From the NCBI RefSeq assembly GCF_037026715.1, contig NZ_JBANCG010000005.1, positions 372,001 through 436,000 of the forward strand: DNA of 64,000 nt, written 5' to 3'. Every line of letters starts with the position of its first letter. Positions within the stretch are counted from its first letter, which is position 1. This document shows positions 22,572-33,223 of this stretch, in pieces. The DNA comes from Breoghania sp037026715 (GTDB taxonomy: Bacteria; Pseudomonadota; Alphaproteobacteria; Rhizobiales; Stappiaceae). The position numbers and the translations under genes were made by a program. Under the pieces are notes generated by a model, which saw only the letters and a list, made by a program, of their open reading frames with translations, was not told where the DNA came from and did not search any database.

Positions 22572-22703
22572 AGCACCACAACAGCCGGCACGTGTCCCCA
22601 TCGACCAGCCGGCAGGCGCCCCGGTTCTCTCCCCGCCGATCGGGGCGCCAACAAACACAAGCGAGCAACCGGCGCGACCTCCTCCCACGCGCCGGCAGCG
22701 AGG

Positions 22704-22735
22704 CCCCGGCGGCGCGCTCCTCCCCGCCGCCGGGG
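22704..22735. repeat. Perfect 11-bp GC hairpin after the AAA+ gene
   Basis: CCCCGGCGGCG (22704-22714) and CGCCGCCGGGG (22725-22735) with a 10-nt loop, followed by TTTG. It lies in the 197-bp gap 22572-22768, in which I see no gene. The short T-run makes it a weak terminator or an mRNA-stabilising hairpin before the excisionase-integrase part. Confidence 0.6.
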
Positions 22736-22768
22736 TTTGCGATCACAAGGCAGAGAGCGGAGACAACG

Positions 22769-23011
22769 ATGGCTGAAATCACCCCCTTCCCAGTTCCGCA
22801 CCGCCGCCAGTCCGCGCGCTGGCGCGCGACGATCGACTACCGCACCAAGGCGGGAACGACGCCGGCCGAGCACCTGATCGAGGAGATTGCCGACCTCGAC
22901 CCGATCGTCGAGCGCGGCCCCCATTGGGACACGATCGAACGCATCACGATCGAGCGGATCAATCATGTCGACGGTACCGACCTGACCGTCGAGCGCGCGG
23001 CGGAGTTGTGA
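22769..23011 (+). CDS. Small phage protein (80 residues), unknown
   Basis: ATG 22769 has GGAGACAACG upstream. The product opens with MAEITPFPVPHRRQSARWRA and is rich in Ile/Glu repeats (IEEIADLDPIVERG; TIERITIERINHVDGT). It lies just before the excisionase-like gene and shares its direction. No family is recognised. Confidence 0.65.
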   Translation: MAEITPFPVPHRRQSARWRATIDYRTKAGTTPAEHLIEEIADLDPIVERGPHWDTIERITIERINHVDGTDLTVERAAEL

Positions 23012-23013
23012 GC

Positions 23014-23259
23014 ATGACCGAACCCCGCCTCCTGCCGAAAGACGATGCCGCCGCCTATTGCAGCGTCAGCACCGCGACGTTCGACAATTGGGTAAGCCGC
23101 GGTCTCATTCCGAAAAAGGTGCCCGGCACCACCCGGTGGGACCGCAAGGCGCTGGATCTCGCGCTGGACAGGCTGTCCGGTCTGGATGTTCAATCATCGG
23201 CCGCCAGCGATTTCGATGCGTGGGAACAGGAGACACGTGCCAGTGCTCATGGACGCTAA
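23014..23259 (+). CDS. Excisionase/AlpA-like MerR-type HTH protein
   Basis: An 81-residue protein with an N-terminal HTH_17-type domain: LLPKDDAAAYCSVSTATFDN followed by WVSRGLIPKKVPGTTRW. Such proteins bind att arms and direct excision, or regulate integrase. It overlaps the integrase reading frame by 11 nt and begins 2 nt after the preceding gene. Small size and position make excisionase the best guess. Confidence 0.75.
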   Translation: MTEPRLLPKDDAAAYCSVSTATFDNWVSRGLIPKKVPGTTRWDRKALDLALDRLSGLDVQSSAASDFDAWEQETRASAHGR

Positions 23260-24319
23260 GGGCATACATCGCGTCCGCTCAAAGCTCGCAGGTGGCCGCG
23301 CGCGATATCGCTATTATGCGTGGCGCGGCGGCCCCTGCTTCTGGACATGCGACAATACCCCCGTGCGAGAGCCCGTCCCCGCCGCCTTCAAGGCCGCCTA
23401 TGAACAGGCCATCCAGTCCCGCCCGAAAGGCAGCACCGAAACCGGCACGCTGCGGGCCCTGATCCGGCTTTATGAGAGCGATGCCGCTTTCAGGCGCAGA
23501 AAACCGATCACGCAACGCGATTACCGGCGCTCCATGACCGTGATCGAGAAAACCTTCGGCACGGCCCGACTCGGCGCCTTTGCCGATCGGCGGATGATCC
23601 GCCGCGTGATGGAGTGGCACCAGGGCTTCGCCGCCACCCCGCGCCAGGCAGACATGCACCTGGGCATGCTGGTGCGCCTGCTCAACTATGCGGTGGCCTC
23701 GGGCGATCTCGCCTGCCACGTCATCCACAACATCCCCCGGCTGCACGATGCCGACCGGTCGGCAATCGTCTGGGAGGCGCACGAGATCGAGCGGATCATT
23801 TCCGCCGCAGGCCCGCCCCTCTCCTTCGCATTGCGCATTGCCGCCTATTCCGGCGCGCGGCGAACGGACCTGGTGTTGATGCCCGTCAGCGCCGACGAAG
23901 GCGACCGCCTGTTCTTCCAGACGAGCAAGAGCAACCGCCGCACGGATGTCCTTTTCCCGGTCACGCCAGAGTTGCGCTCCGCGCTCGACGACATGACCGC
24001 CTATCGCAAGGCCGCGGCTGAGCGCACGGGCGCGGAGTGCGCGACGATCCTGTGCAACTCGCGCGGCCTGCCGTGGACGCCCGATGGTTTCTCGACAAGC
24101 TTCAACAAGGCACGCGCGGCCGCCGGCATCGACAAGCACCTGCACGACCTGCGCGGCACGGCTGTCGTCAACTATATCGGCCACGGCTACGACGATCGGG
24201 CACTGGCGGAAATGTTCGGCTGGGCGACAAACGATATCGCCCGCATCCGCAAGCGCTATGCGGGGCGTGTCCAAGTGGTTTCGGCAAGCATCGAACGCGG
24301 CAAGCGCCGCCGCCCCTGA
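23249..24319 (+). CDS. Tyrosine-family phage integrase
   Basis: A 356-residue recombinase (from ATG 23249; GTGs at 23243 and 23237 nearer to an AGGAG are possible starts). Catalytic elements in order: first Arg in AAYSGARRTDLVLM, Lys-containing QTSKSNRRTDV strands, HDLRGTA box, GWATND (Trp at the usual second-His place), and nucleophile Tyr in RIRKRYAG. It integrates phage DNA at a short core sequence. The truncated tRNA-Lys 115 bp downstream is the expected att site. Confidence 0.93.
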   Translation: MDAKGIHRVRSKLAGGRARYRYYAWRGGPCFWTCDNTPVREPVPAAFKAAYEQAIQSRPKGSTETGTLRALIRLYESDAAFRRRKPITQRDYRRSMTVIEKTFGTARLGAFADRRMIRRVMEWHQGFAATPRQADMHLGMLVRLLNYAVASGDLACHVIHNIPRLHDADRSAIVWEAHEIERIISAAGPPLSFALRIAAYSGARRTDLVLMPVSADEGDRLFFQTSKSNRRTDVLFPVTPELRSALDDMTAYRKAAAERTGAECATILCNSRGLPWTPDGFSTSFNKARAAAGIDKHLHDLRGTAVVNYIGHGYDDRALAEMFGWATNDIARIRKRYAGRVQVVSASIERGKRRRP

Positions 24320-24433
24320 GCCCCACGAATTGCGCGAGAAGTCGTTTACAGGCCCCGCTCCAACCCATTGATTTCGCTAGGTCAGGCAAATTCAAAATTT
24401 ACAACCAAGTATTTGATTTTATTGGCAACAAGT

Positions 24434-24475
24434 CTGATTAAAAGTCAGTTGCTCTACCAGCTGAGCTACGGGCTC
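24434..24475 (-). tRNA. tRNA-Lys(UUU) 5' half at the right attachment junction (truncated)
   Basis: On the minus strand 24475 to 24434 has a 7-nt acceptor 5' strand GAGCCCG, UA, a complete D arm (GCTC/GAGC), and the anticodon stem-loop with anticodon TTT at 24442-24440. Identity stops in the 3' strand of the anticodon stem (TCAGA would leave an A-A mismatch). No T arm (TTCGAAT), acceptor 3' strand or CCA follows; the sequence becomes AT-rich phage DNA. This is where an integrase crossover in the anticodon loop would place the boundary. The gene as it stands cannot be functional. Confidence 0.8.
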
Positions 24476-24563
24476 CCGAAGTGCCGGTTTCATAGCAGAT
24501 TCAGGCATCGGTGCAAGCCTTGAGGGCGAAGACAGGCCAAAACATGCCCAAGGAATTGTTCAA

Positions 24564-25439
24564 TCACGCAGTTCGTTCTGCGATCAGGGCCAAGCCGTTC
24601 AGATCCGGCGAGGAAACAATCGCACGGCCTTCCCTTAAAACCACATCGCAGCCGCCCGCGCGCGCAACGTCTGCGAACACGGCCGGATCATCGACCAGCA
24701 GCTTCACCGCTGCAAAGCGCGGGGTCTGCATTTTGTGCACCGGATAGGCTGGGCCATACAGAGCCAGGAAACCGTCGGGCGAGATGACATCGAAGCTGCC
24801 GCGCGCCGTCCGGCATTCGATCCCGAAACTGGTGACCTTCAGTTCCCGCACCCCCGTAAAGCCTTCGATGAATTCGTGCAGGTCGGCCGGTCGCGGCATG
24901 ACCAGCACGGCCCCGCCCATGCCGCGCGCGCCATTGGCATGCCGCTGGTAGGCGCTTTTCCAGAAGTTCTCCGGGTAGCGGTTGCGGCATGTGAAGAAGG
25001 CGGCATCCGGCAGGTCCGGATGGGTCGTGAACGTCAGATCGAAGGCCACCTTGGCCTTCGTTCCGTCCGGCTGGCCGGCGATGCGTTCGAACGAGAACGG
25101 CGCGTAGGTCGCAAGCCCCGCCTTGCGAAAGGCGGCGCGATCCCCATCGGGATCGGTGCTGTCCAGGACGAGCATCGACATCCCCTCGCCGCCGGCCAGA
25201 AAATCGCGGTTGTAGGCACCGAAGGAAAAGGCATCGAGATCCGCCTCTTCCATCTTGCTTGGATCCACGACATCGAGCACTTCAAGGAAGGCCCCGTCGA
25301 GCTGCACGAGAAAATTGCGCGTTCCCCAGGGATGTTCGGCATAGGGCGTCAGGGTGAACCCCAGTCGCTCATAGGCCTTGCGGGCGGCGTCGAGATCCTT
25401 CACCGCATGAACGATATGGTCGATGCCTCGCATTGCCAT
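24564..25439 (-). CDS. VOC-family protein, glyoxalase-like
   Basis: A 291-residue protein with two vicinal-oxygen-chelate halves. The first opens with MRGIDHIVHAVKDLDAARKA and continues YERLGFTLTPYAEHPWGTRN, placing a possible metal-binding His near residue 10; Glu side chains follow in FLEVLDVVDP. The second half (LHEFIEGFTGVRELKVTSF onwards) is more diverged. Related Glyoxalase_3-type proteins have no fixed substrate. First host gene on the right of the prophage, followed downstream only by the tRNA remnant. ATG 25439 or 25433 could start it. Confidence 0.75.
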   Translation of the reverse strand: MAMRGIDHIVHAVKDLDAARKAYERLGFTLTPYAEHPWGTRNFLVQLDGAFLEVLDVVDPSKMEEADLDAFSFGAYNRDFLAGGEGMSMLVLDSTDPDGDRAAFRKAGLATYAPFSFERIAGQPDGTKAKVAFDLTFTTHPDLPDAAFFTCRNRYPENFWKSAYQRHANGARGMGGAVLVMPRPADLHEFIEGFTGVRELKVTSFGIECRTARGSFDVISPDGFLALYGPAYPVHKMQTPRFAAVKLLVDDPAVFADVARAGGCDVVLREGRAIVSSPDLNGLALIAERTA

Positions 25440-25464
25440 GGCGCCCCTGTTCGCCGTATCGCCC

Positions 25465-25884
25465 TTATTCGCCGTATCGAACGTCTCCGAGCCAGCCGCC
25501 CTCGCGCAGCACCGGCTTCAGCGTGCCGATGATGACGCCGACCCAGCCGAACCCGGCTTCATCCGTTTCGTTGGCGAGCGTCTCGTTGTAGAGAAGCGGC
25601 ATCCAGGCGACGAGTTCGCCGCCGGCAAGTTCCGGCCCGTCCTTGCCGGCAGTGCGCGCCAGAACGACGAAGCCGCCGTCCGGACTCGGAATCCTCAACA
25701 CGACGGTCTGGCTGCCGTCCTCGTTGATCTTCGTCGGAGTCGCCTGCCCGAAATGTTCGCGCGCATCGAGTACCAAGGCCGGCAGAGGCTTTTTCACCTC
25801 CACAGAGCAATCGAGACACTGGCACGAGTACTCGAACGCGGAAGCGCCGTCGGTGAATGTGAGATCGGTGGTTTCGTCGCTCAT
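25465..25884 (-). CDS. Hypothetical protein, 139 residues
   Basis: From ATG 25884. Near the N-terminus it has a CQCLDC motif (about 22-27), which could bind metal or form a disulphide, then a beta-rich region (QTVVLRIPSPDGGFVVLART) and a C-terminal segment GFGWVGVIIGTLKPVLREGG. No membrane segment or signal peptide. I do not recognise the family. It precedes the VOC gene by 25 nt and may be cotranscribed with it. Confidence 0.6.
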   Translation of the reverse strand: MSDETTDLTFTDGASAFEYSCQCLDCSVEVKKPLPALVLDAREHFGQATPTKINEDGSQTVVLRIPSPDGGFVVLARTAGKDGPELAGGELVAWMPLLYNETLANETDEAGFGWVGVIIGTLKPVLREGGWLGDVRYGE

Positions 25885-26054
25885 CGACAAGTCCCCGGGT
25901 TCATTCGTGGGCCGGCGCACAACGGCGCCGGCAGGGACGAAGCTGTTCGAACGACAAGAACCCGCCCCAAGATCATGATCAGGAGCATAGGCTTGACGAT
26001 CGGGCGAGATCAATCCACGCGGAGGCCGACCGGTTGATCCCGGAACTTCCGGGA

Positions 26055-27683
<1,629 letters not shown>

Positions 27684-27874
27684 GGACATAAACCATATGC
27701 TTGCGGGCGACGATTCGGCCACCCGTATTACTGCGTTTCAAACAGAAAATCCGCCGCAGGCCAGCCGAGCAAACGCGCAGGGTCCTGGTGCGGCGAAAGC
27801 ACTGCTCGCACGAACGAGAAGACCGCGGACGCTGACTGGACCGCGGTCGTCAATTCCGAATTGAGGATCCAACC

Positions 27875-28348
27875 TTACTGCGAGGCGGGAACCTGAGGAC
27901 CGCTGGGTGCGGCCGGCGCCTCGGGGGCCGAGGCCCCGCTCGCCGGAGATCCCGTAGCCGGCGCCGTTTCGGCCGGAGCGCCGTTCGCCGGCGCCTCTCC
28001 CGACTGCGGCGGGCTCGCCTGCTTCAGCGAATCAAGGAGAGAGGGGTTGCCGTCCTCACCGGGCGCCGACGACGGCGCGGAGCCGGGAGCCGGCGCGTTC
28101 ACCTGATCGAGGATCGAGGACGGCCGCTCGCCATGCTGTGCGAGAATGGTCAGCACGATGGACGTGACGAAGAAGACAGCCGCCAGGATGGCCGTGGCAC
28201 GGGTCAGCACGTTCGCCGTACCCCGACTGCTCATGAATCCACCACCGCCGCCGATGCCAAGCGCGCCCCCTTCGGAGCGCTGCAGAAGCACCACTGCCAC
28301 AAGGGCAAGCACGACCATGAGGTGAATGACGATGATGACGGTTTGCAT
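27875..28348 (-). CDS. secG: Preprotein translocase subunit SecG
   Basis: A 157-residue protein with two membrane helices (about 2-22 and 52-72) joined by the SecG loop with RSEGGALGIGGGGGF. SecG binds SecYE and stimulates protein export. From residue about 85 the chain is an Ala/Pro/Ser/Gly-rich low-complexity tail, much longer than in E. coli SecG (110 residues in all), but such tails are usual in alphaproteobacteria. Located between tpiA and pyrG. Confidence 0.93.
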   Translation of the reverse strand: MQTVIIVIHLMVVLALVAVVLLQRSEGGALGIGGGGGFMSSRGTANVLTRATAILAAVFFVTSIVLTILAQHGERPSSILDQVNAPAPGSAPSSAPGEDGNPSLLDSLKQASPPQSGEAPANGAPAETAPATGSPASGASAPEAPAAPSGPQVPASQ

Positions 28349-28490
28349 CTTGTATCGAATACCTGATTACGCGTTGCGCGCCTTCTACACGATCACGCAC
28401 TGGCTTTCCACCCTCGCCAGACAAGGAGTTTCGGCCGGCTAGCAAATCTCGGAACGAGGCCGTGCCGGAAGGAACGCGAACCGCCGTGGA

Positions 28491-29255
28491 TTATCCGGCA
28501 TCAAAGGCCGAGATAATGCCGAGAAAGTCCTCGGCCTTGAGGCTCGCGCCGCCGACGAGGGCACCATCGACATTGGCAACCGCCATAAGCTCTGCCGCAT
28601 TGCCCGGCTTCACCGAGCCTCCATAGAGAAGACGCATGGCTTCCCCCTCCCCGCCGAAGCGCGCCGCCAGATCCTTGCGCAGCGCCGCATGGACCTCTGC
28701 CACGTCATCGGGCGTCGGGGTCAGGCCCGTGCCGATCGCCCAGATCGGTTCATATGCGATAACGGTGTTGGCCGCCGTCGCCCCGTCAGGAACGGAGCCT
28801 GCGATCTGGCCGGCGATCACCTTGAGCGTGCTGCCGGCCTTGCGCTCCGCTTCGCTCTCGCCGACGCAGATGATGGCGACGAGACCGGCCCGCCAGACCG
28901 CCTCGGCCTTGGCGCGAACATCCGTATCGCTCTCGCCGTGGTCCGCCCGGCGCTCCGAATGGCCGACGATGACGGCGGAGGCCCCGGCATCGCGCACCAT
29001 CTCGGCAGAGATATCGCCCGTATGGGCGCCGGAAGCGTTGGCGTGGCAATCCTGCGCGCCGATCGCCACGGCGGTTCCGACAGAGGCGACGGCTGCCGTA
29101 TAAAGAAGCGTGGCCGGGGGACAGATCATCACGTCGACCTTCGCGGCGAGCACGGGATCGACACCGGCGCCCACCGACGCGATCTCGCCCAGCGCAGCGC
29201 GCAGGCCGTTCATCTTCCAGTTGCCGGCAACCAACGGTTTGATCGACGCACTCAT
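28491..29255 (-). CDS. tpiA: Triosephosphate isomerase
   Basis: A 254-residue TIM barrel enzyme interconverting dihydroxyacetone phosphate and glyceraldehyde 3-phosphate. Active-site elements are all present: Asn/Lys in AGNWKMNG, His in VIVGHSERR, Glu in AYEPIWAIGTG (with the phosphate loop lid) and LLYGGSVKPGNA. It is divergent from the PpiD-like gene across 174 bp, which must contain promoters for both. Confidence 0.97.
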   Translation of the reverse strand: MSASIKPLVAGNWKMNGLRAALGEIASVGAGVDPVLAAKVDVMICPPATLLYTAAVASVGTAVAIGAQDCHANASGAHTGDISAEMVRDAGASAVIVGHSERRADHGESDTDVRAKAEAVWRAGLVAIICVGESEAERKAGSTLKVIAGQIAGSVPDGATAANTVIAYEPIWAIGTGLTPTPDDVAEVHAALRKDLAARFGGEGEAMRLLYGGSVKPGNAAELMAVANVDGALVGGASLKAEDFLGIISAFDAG

Positions 29256-29429
29256 GCCGCTGCCATCCTTTCCATCGACGAACTCACGAATATCATTCGG
29301 CGTATTGGCTAGCAGATATCGCGGGCATTACAAATCGGCTTCGCTTGCCCGCCGCGTTTCGCCTCACTATTATCCCGGCCAAATCACGGTCCGAACGGCG
29401 GAAAACCGCCCAGACAACAGGAATTTTCC

Positions 29430-31319
29430 ATGCTCAACGCCTTGCGCAAGAGCGCCGGCGGCATCGTCGCAAAGATCTTCATCGCCCTGCTCGTCCTGAG
29501 CTTCGGCATCTGGGGGATCGCCGACATCTTCCGCGGGTTCAGGCAGGATGTGCTCGCCAAGGTGGGCGATGCGGAAGTCTCCACCCGGGCATTTCAGTCC
29601 GCCTATCAGCGCGAGGTGCAGAACTACAGCCAGCGCATAGGCCAGCCTCTGTCCCGCCAGCAGGCAGCGAATATCGGGCTGCCGGGCCAGGTGCTGGGAC
29701 GCCTTGTCGCCGAGGCGGCGTTCGACCATATCGCGCAATCGCTGAAAGTCGGGCTTTCGAACGAAGAGCTGGTCAAGCAGATCCACGCCAACCCGGCCTT
29801 CAGAGGCCCGGATGGCCGTTTCGATCGCAATCGCCTCACTCAGGTGCTTTATGCAAATGGTCTTTCGGAAGACGCATACATCCAGCAGGCGCGCAAGCTC
29901 GCCGAGCGCCGGCAGGTTGCCGAAGCGCTGACCGGAGGCATTCAGCCGCCCGAAACCCTGCTGGAGGCAGCTCACCGGTTCCGTTTCGAGGAACGCACGA
30001 TCAATTACGTGACGCTGACGAAGGATTCGCTGCCGCCGATCGCCGCGCCGACTTCGGAGCAACTCGAGGCGTTCTTCAAGGAGCACAAGGCGGATTACCG
30101 GGCTCCGGAATACCGCAAGCTTGAGATCATCACCGTTCAGCCGTCGAGCATCGCCAGGCCCGACGAGGTGAGCGACGAGGATGCAAAGGCCGAGTACGAC
30201 GCCAATCCGAACCGCTTCGGAACCACCGAGCGGCGCCATGTCCTGCAGCTCACCTACACCGATCCGGAAAGGGCCAAGGCGGACGAGGCAAAGCTGAAAT
30301 CCGGAACGAGCTTCGAGGATATCGTCAAGGAACACGACCTGACCATGTCGGACGTGGATCTCGGGTTGATGACGAAGGACAAGATCATCGATCCGGCGGT
30401 CGCCGATGCTGCGTTCTCTCTGGACGCGAACGGCGTCAGCGATGTCATCGACGGCCAGTTCGGCCCGCGCATCGTCAAGGTGACAGAGATCAAGCCCGCC
30501 GCGAACAAGCCGTTCGATGAGGTGAAGGACATCCTGAAGAAAGAGATCGCCACGCGCCGGGCGGAGAACGAGGTTCTCTCGCTGCATGACGAGATCGAGG
30601 ATGCACGCGCCGGTGGCGCGACGCTGGCCGAAATCGCCCAGCGCTTCAAGCTGAAGCTGGAGACGATCCCGGCCATCGCGCGTGACGGCACGGATCCCAA
30701 GGGCGAGAAGGTAACACTTCCCGATGCGCCGGATCTCCTGGGCGATGCGTTTGCCAGCGAACCCGACGACGAAGCGCCGCCGGTGCCCGTCGGTGGGCGC
30801 GGTTACCTCTGGTTCGATGTGGCCGACATCACGCCGTCGCGCGACCGCACGCTCGACGAAGTGCGCGAAAAGGTCGCCGCGGACTGGAAGGATGCGCAGA
30901 TTCAGCATGAGCTTGCGGCGAAAGCCGAGGAACTGGCGGACAAGCTGAAGCAGGGCGCGGATTTCTCCACCCTTGCGGCGGCTTCGGAATTGCAGCTACA
31001 GACGTCCCAACCCTTCTCGCGCGATCGCAACGACAACGTCCTGTCCGCGCAGGCGGTGACGGAAGCCTTTTCCGGCCCGAAGGGAACGGTCGCGACGGCC
31101 GACGGAGCGGATGGCGGGCGTGTCGTCCTGCAGGTGGCCTCCGTCACCACGCCGGCCTTCTTCGCGGAGTCCGACATCATGTCCAAGCTCGACAGCGAGC
31201 TGGCGGACATGTTGCAGACCTCGCTCATTTCGCAGTTCGTCACCGGTGTTCAGGACAGCATCGGCGTCAACATCAATCAGGCGGCGCTGTCGAATGCCAT
31301 CGGCACCAGCGATGAGTAG
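29430..31319 (+). CDS. PpiD/SurA-like peptidyl-prolyl isomerase
   Basis: A 629-residue periplasmic folding factor anchored by one N-terminal membrane helix (about 14-34, FIALLVLSFGIWGIADIF). A SurA_N-like chaperone part (about 40-180) is followed by a parvulin domain near 265-365 (RHVLQLTYTDPERAKADEAK ... FGPRIVKVTEIKPA), then a long helical C-terminal chaperone part. Similar to PpiD of E. coli (623 residues), which sits at the SecYEG exit. Located before trpD as in related genomes. Confidence 0.9.
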   Translation: MLNALRKSAGGIVAKIFIALLVLSFGIWGIADIFRGFRQDVLAKVGDAEVSTRAFQSAYQREVQNYSQRIGQPLSRQQAANIGLPGQVLGRLVAEAAFDHIAQSLKVGLSNEELVKQIHANPAFRGPDGRFDRNRLTQVLYANGLSEDAYIQQARKLAERRQVAEALTGGIQPPETLLEAAHRFRFEERTINYVTLTKDSLPPIAAPTSEQLEAFFKEHKADYRAPEYRKLEIITVQPSSIARPDEVSDEDAKAEYDANPNRFGTTERRHVLQLTYTDPERAKADEAKLKSGTSFEDIVKEHDLTMSDVDLGLMTKDKIIDPAVADAAFSLDANGVSDVIDGQFGPRIVKVTEIKPAANKPFDEVKDILKKEIATRRAENEVLSLHDEIEDARAGGATLAEIAQRFKLKLETIPAIARDGTDPKGEKVTLPDAPDLLGDAFASEPDDEAPPVPVGGRGYLWFDVADITPSRDRTLDEVREKVAADWKDAQIQHELAAKAEELADKLKQGADFSTLAAASELQLQTSQPFSRDRNDNVLSAQAVTEAFSGPKGTVATADGADGGRVVLQVASVTTPAFFAESDIMSKLDSELADMLQTSLISQFVTGVQDSIGVNINQAALSNAIGTSDE

Positions 31320-31346
31320 CCTGGCCGCCGCGGGTTTGGGGGATGC

Positions 31347-32360
31347 ATGTCTGATCTGAAGGCTCTGATTGCCAAGGCTGCGGCCGGCGAGGCCCTGACC
31401 CGGGACGAAGCCACCGCCGCCTTCGATATCCTGATGAGCGGCAACGCCACCCCCTCGCAGATCGGCGGGATCCTGATGGCGCTGCGGGTGCGCGGGGAAA
31501 CGGTGGACGAGATAACCGGCGCCGTCGCCTCCATGCGCTCCCGCATGGTGCGGGTAACCGCGCCATCGGACGCCGTGGACGTCGTCGGCACGGGTGGAGA
31601 TTCGTCGGGCAGCTACAACATCTCCACCTGCACGGCCTTTGTCGTCGCGGGCTGCGATGTCCCCGTCGCCAAGCACGGCAATCGCTCCATGTCATCGAAG
31701 TCCGGTGCCGCGGATGCGCTGATGGCACTCGGCGTGAACATCGACATCACGCCGGAGAAGATCTCCGAGTGCATCGCCAAGGCCGGCGTCGGCTTCATGT
31801 TCGCCCCGGCCCATCATGGCGCGATGAAGCATGTCGGTCCGGCGCGGGCTGAGCTCGGCACCCGCACGATCTTCAACCTTCTGGGCCCGCTCTCCAATCC
31901 GGCCGGTGTGACCCGGCAGATGATCGGCGTGTTCTCGGGCGAATGGGTGGAGCCGCTTGCCCATGTGCTCAACAATCTGGATGCCGAGCGGGCCTGGATC
32001 GTCCACGGTTCCGACGGGCTCGACGAAATCACCGTATGCGGGCCGACCAGCGTCGCGGAACTGAAGGACGGCAAGGTCACGACCTTCCAGATCGCGCCGG
32101 GCGACGTCGGCCTGGAAACGGCCTCGCCGGAAGCTCTCAAGGGGGGCGAGCCGGGAGAAAACGCGGCCGCCCTGCGTGGCGTTCTGTCCGGAGACAGGAA
32201 TGCCTATCGCGACGCGGTTCTCATGAATGCGGCCGCCACGCTGATCGTTGCCGGCAAGGCTTCCGGTCTGGCTTGCGGCGTCGACATGGCTCGCACCTCC
32301 ATCGACAGTGGTGCGGCCCTATCGCGGCTGGACAAACTCGTCGCGATCTCCAATTCCTGA
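31347..32360 (+). CDS. trpD: Anthranilate phosphoribosyltransferase
   Basis: A 337-residue enzyme transferring the phosphoribosyl group of PRPP to anthranilate in tryptophan synthesis. The PRPP/Mg loop GTGGDSSGSYNIST, KHGNRSMSSKSGAAD and the second metal motif VHGSDGLDEIT are present. Only 27 nt separate it from the PpiD-like gene and 46 nt from trpC, so it is part of one plus-strand transcription unit through moeA. Confidence 0.96.
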   Translation: MSDLKALIAKAAAGEALTRDEATAAFDILMSGNATPSQIGGILMALRVRGETVDEITGAVASMRSRMVRVTAPSDAVDVVGTGGDSSGSYNISTCTAFVVAGCDVPVAKHGNRSMSSKSGAADALMALGVNIDITPEKISECIAKAGVGFMFAPAHHGAMKHVGPARAELGTRTIFNLLGPLSNPAGVTRQMIGVFSGEWVEPLAHVLNNLDAERAWIVHGSDGLDEITVCGPTSVAELKDGKVTTFQIAPGDVGLETASPEALKGGEPGENAAALRGVLSGDRNAYRDAVLMNAAATLIVAGKASGLACGVDMARTSIDSGAALSRLDKLVAISNS

Positions 32361-32406
32361 AAGACGCCCCCGCCCTAATGCGCGGGTGCGCGACGCAAGG
32401 TTCCAG

Positions 32407-33219
32407 ATGACCGATATCCTGACGAAGATCGAAGCCTACAAGCGCGAGGAGATCGCGGCTGCGAAGGAACGTGTCGGGGAAGCGGAGATCCGGGCCGTGG
32501 CCGAGGCCGCCCCGCCTCCACGCGATTTCGAGGCAGCCCTGCGCGCCGCAGTCGCGGCCGGCGGCTACGGGCTGATTGCCGAGATCAAGAAGGCGAGCCC
32601 GTCCAAGGGGCTGATCCGTCCGGATTTCGACCCGCCTGCTCTTGCTCGCGCCTACGAGGCCGGCGGCGCGACGTGTCTTTCGGTGCTTACCGACGGGCCC
32701 TCTTTCCAGGGCAAGCCGGAATACCTTACGGCCGCGCGCGCGGCCTGCGCGCTACCGGCATTGCGCAAGGATTTTCTCTACGATCCCTACCAGGTCTTCG
32801 AGGCCCGCGCCTGGGGGGCCGACTGCATCCTGATCATTCTGGCCGCCGTGAGCGATGCGGAGGCGAAAGCGCTTGAAGATACTGCGCTGTCGCTTTCCAT
32901 GTCGGTGCTTCTGGAGGTTCACAACGAGGAGGAGCTGGAGCGCGCCCTGAAGCTGCGCTCTCCCCTTCTCGGCATCAACAACCGCAATCTCAAGACATTC
33001 GAGACGAGCCTCGCGACATCCGAACGCCTCGCGCCGCTCGTACCGGACGACCGGCTGATCGTTGGAGAGTCGGGCATCTTCACGCCGGCCGACTGCACCC
33101 GCCTTGCCGCCGTCGGCATTCACACCTTCCTCATTGGCGAAAGCCTGATGCGGCAGGACGACGTCGCAACCGCGACGCGCACCCTTCTGGCGCGCGACAA
33201 TTCTCAAGCTGCGGAATAG
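32407..33219 (+). CDS. trpC: Indole-3-glycerol phosphate synthase
   Basis: A 270-residue monofunctional TrpC (no TrpF domain). The catalytic lysine and phosphate-binding loops are recognisable in IAEIKKASPSKGLI, ALRKDFLYDPYQ, LLGINNRNLKTF and LIVGESGIFTP. It converts the deoxyribulose product of the pathway into indole-3-glycerol phosphate. ATG 32407 gives the family length. moaC follows after 4 nt, so the two are translationally coupled. Confidence 0.96.
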   Translation: MTDILTKIEAYKREEIAAAKERVGEAEIRAVAEAAPPPRDFEAALRAAVAAGGYGLIAEIKKASPSKGLIRPDFDPPALARAYEAGGATCLSVLTDGPSFQGKPEYLTAARAACALPALRKDFLYDPYQVFEARAWGADCILIILAAVSDAEAKALEDTALSLSMSVLLEVHNEEELERALKLRSPLLGINNRNLKTFETSLATSERLAPLVPDDRLIVGESGIFTPADCTRLAAVGIHTFLIGESLMRQDDVATATRTLLARDNSQAAE

Positions 33220-33223
33220 ATCA

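Larger units (their letters stand above)
1..24433. mobile_element. Lambda-like prophage, right part (left end outside window)
   Basis: A contiguous set of phage genes: head morphogenesis and terminase on the left, replication and early regulation in the middle, repressor, excisionase and tyrosine integrase on the right. The right boundary is a truncated tRNA-Lys at 24434-24475, only about 115 bp past the integrase stop, the usual place for an att site. Beyond it only housekeeping genes are seen. Tail, lysis and the left attachment site must lie left of position 1. The lambda-type GpA terminase suggests cos packaging and a tailed phage; the virion type cannot be decided without the tail genes. 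Confidence 0.93.

Noticed and set aside
29370..30908. Minus-strand frame of 512 residues opposite the PpiD-like gene
   Set aside because: Antisense composition; the plus-strand gene has a membrane anchor and parvulin pattern.
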